A stretch of 64,000 nt of DNA from Streptomyces sp. TLI_146 (GTDB lineage Bacteria > Actinomycetota > Actinomycetes > Streptomycetales > Streptomycetaceae): assembly GCF_002846415.1 (NCBI RefSeq), contig NZ_PJMX01000001.1, positions 4,650,001-4,714,000 on the forward strand, given 5' to 3'. Of this stretch, positions 54,744 to 61,529 are shown piece after piece. The position numbers and the translations under genes are program-made. Below the pieces are notes generated by a model, which made no database searches, was not told where the DNA came from, and was given only the letters and a program-made list of their open reading frames with translations. Numbering within the stretch: the first letter of the stretch is position 1; every line of letters begins with the position of its first letter.

Positions 54744-54757
54744 TAGAACCTGTTCTA
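54744..54757 (+). promoter_or_regulatory. KstR-type palindrome TAGAACCTGTTCTA
   Basis: Perfect 6-bp arms around CT and a full match to TNNAACNNGTTNNA, the consensus of the cholesterol-catabolism repressor KstR. It lies 44 bp upstream of the acyl-CoA dehydrogenase start. No kstR gene is in the window. Confidence 0.6.
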
Positions 54758-54760
54758 TCT

Positions 54761-54773
54761 TGACGGTCCGTCA
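54761..54773 (+). promoter_or_regulatory. Second perfect palindrome TGACGG-T-CCGTCA
   Basis: Odd-length palindrome with 6-bp perfect arms, 3 bp downstream of the KstR-type site. It could be a second operator on the opposite face of the same promoter. Confidence 0.5.
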
Positions 54774-54800
54774 GATTCGGCGTGCCGGGAGGACAGGGCT

Positions 54801-55937
54801 GTGGACTTCACCTTCACCGAGGAGCAGCAGGCGGCCGTCGAGGCGGCGAGGGCGGTCTTCTCGGGGGTCGTGCCCGACGCGGTGCCGAGCCCCGCGCTGG
54901 CTCAGGGCGCGGTGGCCGAGGAGTTCGACCGCCCGCTGTGGGCCAAGCTCGCCGAGTCGGACCTGCTGAGCCTGGTCCTCGACGCCCGGTACGGCGGAGC
55001 GGGCCTCGACCCGATCGCCCTCTGCCTGGTGCTGCGCGAATCCGCGAAGGTGCTCGCCCGGGTGCCGCTGCTGGAGAGCAGCGCGGTGGCGATGGCCGTA
55101 CAGCGTTACGGGGACGCCGAGTTGGCCCATGAGCTGCTTCCCGCCGCCGGGCGGGGCGAGCTGGTGTTCACCGTCGGAGCCAACGGCCGCACCGGCCACG
55201 ACCCCGCCGAACTCGCGGTCACGGCACGGCCGGAGAGCGGCGGCGGCTGGGTGCTCGACGGGGTGCAGACCGGAGTGCCCTGGGCGCAGAACGCGGACCG
55301 TATAGCCGTGCCCGCGCACACCGGGGAGGGCCGCTCCGTACTGGCGCTGGTCCCCCGAGTCCACGACGGGATCACGCTCGCCGACCAGATCTCCACCAGC
55401 GGCGAGCGCTTCGCCGAGGTCCACCTCGACTCCGTACGCATCGAAGCGCGCGCCGTCATCACGGCCGAAGGGGCCTGGGAGTGGCTGCGCGAGCTGCTGG
55501 CCACCGGCACCTGTGCGCTCGCGCTCGGCCTCGGCGAAGGCGTACTCGCGATGACCAGCCAATACACCGGGAAACGCGAACAGTTCGGGTTCCCCATCGC
55601 CACCTTCCAGGCAGTCGCCGTCCAGACCGCCGACCGCTACATCGACCTGCGCGCGATGGAAGCCACCCTGTGGCAGGCCGCGTGGCGCATCAGCACCGGC
55701 GCCGGGGGAGCACTGCCCGTCTCCGGCGACGTGGCGGTGGCGAAGATCTGGGCGTCCGACGGCGTACGCAGAGTCGTACAGACCGCCCAGCATCTGCACG
55801 GCGGCTTCGGCGCCGACACCGACTACCCCCTGCACCGCTACCACGCCTGGGCCAAGCAACTGGAACTGTCACTCGGCCCGGCCGCAGCCCACGAGGAAGC
55901 CCTCGGCGACCTACTGGCCGCGCACCCCCTCGGGTAA
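54801..55937 (+). CDS. Acyl-CoA dehydrogenase (short FadE-type subunit)
   Basis: 378 residues starting at GTG 54801 with GGGAGG upstream. The N-terminal helical domain opens MDFTFTEEQQAAVEAARAVF. The middle beta domain lacks the common TEPxxGSD motif. The C-terminal domain has GKREQFGFPIATFQAVAVQTADRYIDLRAMEATLW and QTAQHLHGGFGADTDYPLHRY. It resembles the FadE subunits that work as heterotetramers on steroid side-chain CoA esters in actinobacteria. With the KstR-type site, a sterol- or cyclic-acyl-CoA role is plausible, but no partner subunit gene is adjacent. A hairpin follows. Confidence 0.85.
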   Translation: MDFTFTEEQQAAVEAARAVFSGVVPDAVPSPALAQGAVAEEFDRPLWAKLAESDLLSLVLDARYGGAGLDPIALCLVLRESAKVLARVPLLESSAVAMAVQRYGDAELAHELLPAAGRGELVFTVGANGRTGHDPAELAVTARPESGGGWVLDGVQTGVPWAQNADRIAVPAHTGEGRSVLALVPRVHDGITLADQISTSGERFAEVHLDSVRIEARAVITAEGAWEWLRELLATGTCALALGLGEGVLAMTSQYTGKREQFGFPIATFQAVAVQTADRYIDLRAMEATLWQAAWRISTGAGGALPVSGDVAVAKIWASDGVRRVVQTAQHLHGGFGADTDYPLHRYHAWAKQLELSLGPAAAHEEALGDLLAAHPLG

Positions 55938-55948
55938 CGGGACGTACA

Positions 55949-55972
55949 CCACTCGCACCGCAGCGCGAGTGG
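55949..55972. terminator. Short bidirectional hairpin between convergent genes
   Basis: CCACTCGC and GCGAGTGG arms (8 bp) around an 8-nt loop, between the acyl-CoA dehydrogenase stop and the rhodanese stop. It can serve both directions. Confidence 0.5.
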
Positions 55973-55989
55973 CCCCATCCAGGTGGTCG

Positions 55990-56334
55990 TCAGAGGACGA
56001 AGGCCGGGCCCTCGCTGTCGGTGACCATGGGGCGCCCGGCGGCGTCCCACGCCTGCATGCCGCCGTCGACGTTCACGGCGTCGATGCCCTGCTGCACCAG
56101 ATACTGCGTGACCTGCGCGGACCGGCCGCCGACCCGGCACATCACATACGCCCGGCGACCGTCCTCGACGGCCTGCGTCACCTCGCCGAAGCGCGCCACG
56201 AAGTCACTCATCGGCACGTGCAGCGCGCCCTCGACATGCCCGGCCGCCCACTCATCGTCCTCACGGACGTCCAGCACCAGGGCGTCGGCCGGCACGCCAG
56301 CGACATCCACGGACGGCAGCTGGGCGAAATTCAT
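55990..56334 (-). CDS. Single-domain rhodanese-like protein
   Basis: 114 residues, one complete rhodanese domain: VLDVREDDEWAAGHVEGALHVPMSDF, the active loop CRVGGRS with the Cys nucleophile, and DAVNVDGGMQAWDAAGRP. It would carry persulfide sulfur in the cytoplasm. No signal or TM is present. ATG 56334 has GAGAAGG upstream. It lies 79 bp after the J-domain protein gene in the same direction and may be co-transcribed with it. Confidence 0.92.
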   Translation of the reverse strand: MNFAQLPSVDVAGVPADALVLDVREDDEWAAGHVEGALHVPMSDFVARFGEVTQAVEDGRRAYVMCRVGGRSAQVTQYLVQQGIDAVNVDGGMQAWDAAGRPMVTDSEGPAFVL

Positions 56335-56413
56335 GGGTCATGCCTTCTCTCGTACACGTCGGCCAGAGCGGCCGCTCAGCGGTGTCAGCCGTAAGGGCAG
56401 GTCATCGGGAACG

Positions 56414-57244
56414 CTACTGCACCAGCTCGGCCAGAACCGCCTCGCGCCCGGCCACCTCGGCCAGCAGCTGCTCGGCGATCTCCTCAAGGAGCCGGTCGGG
56501 GTCGTCGGGCGCCATCCGCAGCATCGAGCCGATCGCGCTCTCCTCCAGCTCACGGGCCAGCACGGCCAGCAGCTCCTTGCGCTGGGCCAGCCACTCAAGA
56601 CGGGCGTAAAGCTCCTCGCTCTCGCTGGGCCGCGCCTCCTCCGGCACCGGCCCCGCCGCCCACTCCTCGGCGAGCTCCCGCAGCAGCTCCTCGTCGCCGC
56701 GGCCATAGGCGGCGTTGACCCGGGTGATGAATTCCTCGCGCCGGGCCCGCTCCTGCTCCTCCTGCGCGAGGTCGGGGTGCGCCTTGCGCGCCAGCTCGCG
56801 GTAGAGCCTGCGCGCCTCCTCACTAGGGCGGACCCGCTTGGGCGGCCGTACGGGCTGGTCGGTGAGCATCGAGGCGGCCTCGGCGGAGATCCCGTCCGTA
56901 TCCATCCAGTCGTGGAAGAGCTCGTCGACCCCGGGCATCGGCTGCACCACGGCCCGCGCCTCGCGCGCCTTGCGCAGATCCTCCGGGTCGCCGGTGAGCG
57001 AGGCCCTGGCCTCGGCGATCTGGGCGTCGAGCTCGTCGAGCCGGGCGTACATCGGGCCGAGCTTCTGGTGGTGGAGGCGGGAGAAGTTCTCCACCTCCAC
57101 ACGGAAGGTCTCCACGGCGATCTCGAACTCGATCAACGCCTGCTCGGCCGCCCGCACAGCCCTGTCCAGCCGGGCTTCGGGCCGTTCCGCGTTCTCAGGG
57201 TCCTCGGGCCGGGCGGTCGTCTCTTCGGCAGGTTCGTCCGTCAC
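56414..57244 (-). CDS. J-domain-containing protein
   Basis: 276 residues from GTG 57244. A coiled-coil-rich N-terminal half (ARLDRAVRAAEQALIEFEIAVETFRVEVENF) is followed at about residues 145-200 by a J-like domain. EARRLYRELARKAHPDLAQEEQERARREEFITRVNAAYGRGDEELL contains the HPD motif that activates DnaK ATPase. The C-terminal ~90 residues are another acidic helical region. It probably recruits Hsp70 to a client. GTG 57244 has TACGCT 6 nt upstream and no Shine-Dalgarno, so a leaderless mRNA is likely. Confidence 0.85.
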   Translation of the reverse strand: MTDEPAEETTARPEDPENAERPEARLDRAVRAAEQALIEFEIAVETFRVEVENFSRLHHQKLGPMYARLDELDAQIAEARASLTGDPEDLRKAREARAVVQPMPGVDELFHDWMDTDGISAEAASMLTDQPVRPPKRVRPSEEARRLYRELARKAHPDLAQEEQERARREEFITRVNAAYGRGDEELLRELAEEWAAGPVPEEARPSESEELYARLEWLAQRKELLAVLARELEESAIGSMLRMAPDDPDRLLEEIAEQLLAEVAGREAVLAELVQ

Positions 57245-57250
57245 TGGTCC

Positions 57251-57256
57251 AGCGTA
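57251..57256 (-). promoter_or_regulatory. Candidate -10 box (TACGCT) for leaderless J-domain gene
   Basis: TACGCT, 6 nt, then GTG 57244 on the minus strand. Confidence 0.45.
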
Positions 57257-57313
57257 CGGGCGCGGGGGGTGGGGGCCCCTCCCTCCCCCCACCCCCCTCC
57301 CCACCCCCCTCGT

Positions 57314-58771
57314 CTACACCCCCAGCTCTGCCGCCACCCGCCCGTCCCTGATCGCGGCGAGCAGCGTCGCGTGGTCGGACTCCGTGCGGTCGGCGTAGAG
57401 GACCGCGAACCCGGCCACGGCGTCGTCGAGCTCTTCGTTCTTGCCGCAGTACCCGGCTATCAGGCGCGGGTCGGCGCTGTGGGCGTGGGCGCGGGCCAGC
57501 AGTGCGCCCGTCATGCGGCCGTAGTCGTCCAGTTGGTCGGCGGCGAGTGCCGCGGGGTCGACGCTGCCCTTGCGGTTGCGGAACTGCCGTACCTGGTAGG
57601 GCCGGCCGTCGACGGTGGTCCAGCCGAGCAGGATGTCGCTGACGACCTGCATCCGCTTCTGGCCGAGGACCACTCGGCGGCCTTCGTGTCCCGCGTCCGG
57701 GGCGTGGAAGCCGGCCTTGGCCAGGTGCGGCAGCAGGGCGGAGGCGCGGGCCTCCTTGACCTGGAGCACCAGGGGCTCGCCGCGGTGGTCGAGGAGCAGC
57801 ACCACATACGACCGTGTTCCGACGCTGCCGGTGCCGACGACCCGGAAGGCCACGTCGTGTATCGCGTACCGCGCGAGGAGCGGCAGGCGGTCTTCCGAGA
57901 GGGTTTCCAGGTAGGTGCCGAGCGAGGCCGCCACCGCTGCCGCCTCGGCGTCGGGCACCCGGCGCAGCACGGGCGCAGCGTCGACGAAGCGGCGGTGTCC
58001 GTCGGTGCTCTGCTCGGTGGCCTTGGCGGCGAAGCGGGCGCTGGTGTTGTTGCGGGCCTTGGCCGACACCCTCTCCAGGGTGCCGAGCAGGTCCCGCGCG
58101 TCGGTGTGGGAGACGAGTTCCTCGTCGGCTATCGCGTTCCAGGCGTCGAGCACCGGCAGTTTCGCGAGGAGCCGCATGGTCCGCCGGTAGGCGCCGACCG
58201 CGTCGTAGGCGGCGGCCCGGCAGGTGTCCTCGTCGGCGCCCGCTGCCCGGCCGGCCAGGACCAGGGAGGCGGCGAGGCGCTTGAGGTCCCATTCCCAGGG
58301 GCCGGGCACGGTCTCGTCGAAGTCGTTCAGGTCGATGACGAGCCCACCGCGCGCGTCACCGTAGAGGCCGAAGTTCGCCGCGTGGGCGTCGCCGCAGATC
58401 TGGGCGCCGATTCCGGTGACGGGGGTGCCGACGAGGTCGTGGGCCATCAGTCCGGCGGCGCCGCGCAGGAAGGCGAAGGGGGAGGCCGCCATGCGGCCCA
58501 CCCGTATCGGCGTGAGCTCGGGCACGCGGCCCAGGTTCGACTCCTCGACGGCGCGGACCGCGTCGGGCCGGTCGGTGGAGAGGACCAGCGAGTCGTGCGA
58601 GGAGCGGGGCACACGGTCGCGCAGTGCCTTGCCGTCGCTCTTCGGCGAGCCGGCCCGGTGGCCCGGTCCCCGGCTCTTGTGGTGCCGGAAGCCCGGCACC
58701 TCGGGAATCCGGATCTGCCCGTCGTCGGGCACCGCCCGCATGGCCGGAATCACCGCCTCGACATCGCTCAT
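57314..58771 (-). CDS. DUF2252 family protein (kinase-like fold)
   Basis: 485 residues from ATG 58771, which has GGGGGAGG upstream. Family motifs are seen in order: AFLRGAAGLMAHDL, GDAHAANFGLYGDARGGLVIDLNDFDETVPGPWEWDLKRLAASLVLAGR (the GDxHxxNF and DxND kinase-like pair), VGTGSVGTRSYVVLLLDHRGEPLVLQVKEA, and QRxxQ-like GQKRMQVVSDILLGWTT. The fold is APH/protein-kinase-like, with the catalytic role unproven. Widespread in Streptomyces with unknown function. Upstream lies a large hairpin containing DnaA-box-like 9-mers. Confidence 0.9.
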   Translation of the reverse strand: MSDVEAVIPAMRAVPDDGQIRIPEVPGFRHHKSRGPGHRAGSPKSDGKALRDRVPRSSHDSLVLSTDRPDAVRAVEESNLGRVPELTPIRVGRMAASPFAFLRGAAGLMAHDLVGTPVTGIGAQICGDAHAANFGLYGDARGGLVIDLNDFDETVPGPWEWDLKRLAASLVLAGRAAGADEDTCRAAAYDAVGAYRRTMRLLAKLPVLDAWNAIADEELVSHTDARDLLGTLERVSAKARNNTSARFAAKATEQSTDGHRRFVDAAPVLRRVPDAEAAAVAASLGTYLETLSEDRLPLLARYAIHDVAFRVVGTGSVGTRSYVVLLLDHRGEPLVLQVKEARASALLPHLAKAGFHAPDAGHEGRRVVLGQKRMQVVSDILLGWTTVDGRPYQVRQFRNRKGSVDPAALAADQLDDYGRMTGALLARAHAHSADPRLIAGYCGKNEELDDAVAGFAVLYADRTESDHATLLAAIRDGRVAAELGV

Positions 58772-58855
58772 CGCGTGCCGCCTCCCCCGTGCTCGTTCAA
58801 CATCAACAGCTCGAATGCCATGAAGGTACCGTCGGCGGCCGACAGCCGTCTCCCC

Positions 58856-58913
58856 CTGTGGATAACTCCCGGCGATGGCCATCGGGCAGGTCATCGCCGG
58901 GAGTTGTCCACAG
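58856..58913. repeat. 22-bp-arm inverted repeat with a DnaA-box-like 9-mer in each arm
   Basis: Arms at 58856-58877 and 58892-58913 pair with a single mismatch around a 14-nt loop. TGTGGATAA (58857-58865) lies in the left arm and TTGTCCACA (58904-58912) in the right. Next to it is CCGAACGATCG (58914-58924), a partial match to the PaaR-type palindrome. It could terminate the upstream membrane-protein gene, or bind DnaA. Confidence 0.8.
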
Positions 58914-58961
58914 CCGAACGATCGAGGTCAGTCAGGCAGACGGGACAGGCAGCAGTCGAGG

Positions 58962-60071
58962 TCAGACGCCGACCGCTTCCTCCATCTCCTCCTCGGCCTC
59001 CCCCTCCCGGCCCCCGCGTCCGGCACCGCCTTCGGCACCGGCACCACCCACGGCGCCCACACCAGCACCAGAACCAGCACCCGCACCGGCCCCCGAGGCC
59101 ACCGCCTCCCGCCCCCGCTCGGCCACCGCCGCGATGCCCATCAGCACCACGCCCGCCAGCAGCCAGAGCACCAGGACCAGTACGTGGCCGCCGAGGCCGT
59201 TGCCCGCGAAGTACACGTGGCTGCGGGCGCCCTCGACGAATCCGGCGCCGTTCCAGAAGGCGTGCAGGGCGCCGAAGAAGCCGGGCTGGAGTTCGGGCCG
59301 GAAGATGCCGCCCGAGCTGGTGAAGTTGAGCATCACGAAGAGGACCATCACGCCGAGCGTCGTCCACCTCTTGAGGAAGGTGTGCAGCCCGACGCCGATC
59401 AGCAGGATCCCGGCCGAGTACAGCCACGCCATGCCCCAGACGCCGCCGAGTCCGGTGTCGACGAGGTGGAACATCGGGCCCGCGAAGACCGCGCCGATAC
59501 CGCTGACCAGGACCGACATACCCAGTGCCAGCAGCGCCCTGATCCGCAGGGGCAGCACCGCGCCGGCGCCGCCGATCACCGCGACGGACGCGTAGGAGCC
59601 GATGCTCAGCGCGACCAGGAGGAAGAAGATGCCCTGGCCTGTCGGGTCGCCCTTGGCGAGGTGCGTCACGTCGGTCACCTTGAGGGGGGCGTCCTGCGCC
59701 GCCGCCACCTTGGTGAAGACCTTCTCGACGGCGGTGGCGCTGGTGTCGGAGGAGGCGGAGGCGACGAGCAGTTCGGGCTTGGCGCCGGGGATGTAGGCGC
59801 CGTACACGTGCTGGTGCTCAAGGCTGTCGACGGCGGTCGCGCGGTCGGGGACGGTACGGACGTCGAGCGCGCCCGCGCCCTTGTCCTGGAGGGTCTGGGC
59901 GAGCACCTGCGCGCTGGGCCCCGAGCCGACGATGTCGACCCGCAGGTCGTGCGGCTGAGGGTTGTGGAAGGCCCCCAGATACGCGAGGCCCATCCCGACG
60001 CACATCAGCAGCGGGGTGAGGAGATGGCTGAGCACATGGCGCAGAGGGCTGGGAGCGGTACCGGCGGACAC
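58962..60071 (-). CDS. YhgE/Pip-like (ABC-2 type) membrane protein
   Basis: 369 residues from GTG 60071; GTG 60074 is also possible. One N-terminal TM helix (LTPLLMCVGMGLAYLGAF) is followed by a ~130-residue extracytoplasmic domain (DLRVDIVGSGPSAQVLAQTL...). A block of five or six TM helices runs from about residue 165 to 320 (GIFFLLVALSIGSYASVAVIGG onward). A Gly/Ala- then Glu-rich cytoplasmic tail ends the protein. This matches the YhgE/Pip/DUF3533 layout, often a self-standing exporter-like protein in Streptomyces next to a TetR gene. Here no TetR gene is adjacent, although an operator-like palindrome is present. Confidence 0.8.
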   Translation of the reverse strand: MSAGTAPSPLRHVLSHLLTPLLMCVGMGLAYLGAFHNPQPHDLRVDIVGSGPSAQVLAQTLQDKGAGALDVRTVPDRATAVDSLEHQHVYGAYIPGAKPELLVASASSDTSATAVEKVFTKVAAAQDAPLKVTDVTHLAKGDPTGQGIFFLLVALSIGSYASVAVIGGAGAVLPLRIRALLALGMSVLVSGIGAVFAGPMFHLVDTGLGGVWGMAWLYSAGILLIGVGLHTFLKRWTTLGVMVLFVMLNFTSSGGIFRPELQPGFFGALHAFWNGAGFVEGARSHVYFAGNGLGGHVLVLVLWLLAGVVLMGIAAVAERGREAVASGAGAGAGSGAGVGAVGGAGAEGGAGRGGREGEAEEEMEEAVGV

Positions 60072-60093
60072 CACAACTCCAATGGTTGGCTTA

Positions 60094-60125
60094 TACAACT
60101 CACTCGATACGTTGTACTCTACAAC
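60094..60125. promoter_or_regulatory. AT-rich operator-like repeats upstream of the YhgE/Pip-like gene
   Basis: TACAAC-N11-GTTGTA (60094-60116) is an inverted repeat with 6-bp arms; another TACAAC follows at 60120-60125. The patch is strikingly AT-rich for this genome and lies 23 bp upstream of the start codon, a typical place for a TetR-family repressor. The remaining gap to 60322 holds a parS site and no convincing gene. Confidence 0.55.
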
Positions 60126-60252
60126 CACTTTATTGAAATGGCGAACGCCCAGATCAGAGCCCTCAGACCAGAGCACCCAGCTCACAGGAATCCGAGCAGA
60201 ACTCTCAGCTCAAAGCCCCCACAACCGCCCCCCGCCCCGCCCACCACCCGCC

Positions 60253-60266
60253 GTTTCACGTGAAAC
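60253..60266. promoter_or_regulatory. parS site (solitary, intergenic)
   Basis: A perfect GTTTCACGTGAAAC between the YhgE/Pip-like gene and the NarL regulator stop. Confidence 0.93.
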
Positions 60267-60322
60267 AAGCCCCCCGGCGCCAGGGCTAACGGCTACCGGC
60301 CGCCAGCCCAACCGGACCGCCC

Positions 60323-61036
60323 CTACAACCCCGCATCCCGAGCCAGCAGCGCCGCCTGCACCCTGTTCTCGCACTCCAGCTTCGCCAGGATGCGGCTCAC
60401 ATACGTCTTCACCGTGGCCTCGCTCATATGGAGCCGCTTCCCGGCGTCCGCGTTGGACAGGCCCTCCCCGAGCAGCGCCAGTACGTCCCGCTCCCGCGCG
60501 GACAGCACCTCCACCCGGCGCCGCGCCTCCTCGCCCCGGGCCGCCGCGCGCCCCGTGGCCAGCTGGTCCACGACGTGCCGGGTCGCACCGGGCGACAGAT
60601 AGGCGTCCCCGGCCGCCGCAGCCCGCACCGCGGCGATCAGCTCGGCCGGGGCGGTGTCCTTCAGGAGGAATCCCGCGCCCCCGTGCTCCAGCGCGCGCAG
60701 CACGTTCTCCCGCTCGCCGAACGTCGTGAGGATGATCACTCGGGCCGCCGGGGTGCTCCTGCGCAGCTCTGCCAGCGCGGTCAGGCCGTCCATCACCGGC
60801 ATCTGGATGTCGAGCAGCACCACGTCGGCGCCGTGCGCCCGGGCCGCCTCGATGGCCTCCCGACCGTTCGCCGCCTCGGCCGCCACCTCGATGGCCGGGT
60901 CCGACGTGAGGATCATCCTGATCCCCGCCCTGATCAGCGGCTCGTCGTCCGCGATCACGACCTTGATCCGGACGCCGTGTGCGCCCCCCGGACCGAGTGA
61001 GCCGAGTGGACCGCCTGGACCGCCTGGACCCGTCAC
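60323..61036 (-). CDS. NarL/LuxR-type response regulator
   Basis: 237 residues. GTG 61036 is the only good start, with AGGAG upstream; it gives a Gly/Pro-rich leader (TGPGGPGGPLGSLGPGG) before the receiver domain. Receiver motifs are IKVVIADDEPLIRAG, VVLLDIQMPVMDG (phospho-Asp) and GFLLKDTAPAEL (Lys). The LuxR helix-turn-helix is LSARERDVLALLGEGLSNADAGKRLHMSEATVKTYVSRIL. It lies 115 bp downstream of the histidine kinase gene on the same strand and is its obvious partner. Confidence 0.93.
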   Translation of the reverse strand: MTGPGGPGGPLGSLGPGGAHGVRIKVVIADDEPLIRAGIRMILTSDPAIEVAAEAANGREAIEAARAHGADVVLLDIQMPVMDGLTALAELRRSTPAARVIILTTFGERENVLRALEHGGAGFLLKDTAPAELIAAVRAAAAGDAYLSPGATRHVVDQLATGRAAARGEEARRRVEVLSARERDVLALLGEGLSNADAGKRLHMSEATVKTYVSRILAKLECENRVQAALLARDAGL

Positions 61037-61151
61037 GCCTGCTCCTGTCCTCGCGCCGCGGCCGACGCGCGGCCGGCTCCCGCCCCGCCACCGCACCGCC
61101 GCTCGACCCGCACTCCGTAGCTGTACTCCGCACCCGTACCCGTACGACGAG

Positions 61152-61529
61152 CTAGCGCTCGACCTCGTACGACTGCTTCTCGATCAGCTTGCCGTCCTTG
61201 AAGCAGAAGCGGAAAACCGGCTCGGTCTTGACGCTGTCGCCCAACTCGGACGACATCAGCACCAGGCAGCTCGAACCGGCGGGCTCGGCGGGGCCCTTGC
61301 CGGGCAGTCCCTTGGTCATGAAGGTGTCGCCGTCGGGCAGCCGGTCGCGCACGTCCCGCTCGGGGCTGCCGACCTTGATGGCGTTGTACTCGGCGGGGTC
61401 GATCATCGCCTTGTCCGCGGACCCGGCGAGGAAGAACAGCCCGACACCCGCGGCCACCGCGAGCAGCACCACCACCGCGAAGGCGATCCCGCACCCCAGG
61501 GCGACGCCACCCCTGCTCCTGCTGCTCAT
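61152..61529 (-). CDS. Possible separate 125-aa membrane protein from internal start within the kinase gene
   Basis: ATG 61529 is in frame with the kinase and is preceded by GAGAGGGAG at good spacing. The product would start MSSRSRGGVALGCG, with one TM helix and the outer domain (IKVGSPERDVRDRLPDGDTF and two later Cys). It may be made alone, as part of the kinase, or both. I do not recognise the domain. The KxGxxxxdVrdrLPdG pattern is loosely like small periplasmic SmpA/BamE-type folds, which is weak. Confidence 0.4.
   Translation of the reverse strand: MSSRSRGGVALGCGIAFAVVVLLAVAAGVGLFFLAGSADKAMIDPAEYNAIKVGSPERDVRDRLPDGDTFMTKGLPGKGPAEPAGSSCLVLMSSELGDSVKTEPVFRFCFKDGKLIEKQSYEVER

Noticed and set aside
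58857..58912. Chromosomal origin oriC
   Set aside because: Only two DnaA-box-like 9-mers are present and no dnaA, dnaN or large box cluster occurs in the window.
60138..60263. Small ORF after the AT-rich operator (ATG 60138)
   Set aside because: No ribosome binding site, Pro-rich implausible product ending inside parS, no conserved feature; probably leftover sequence.
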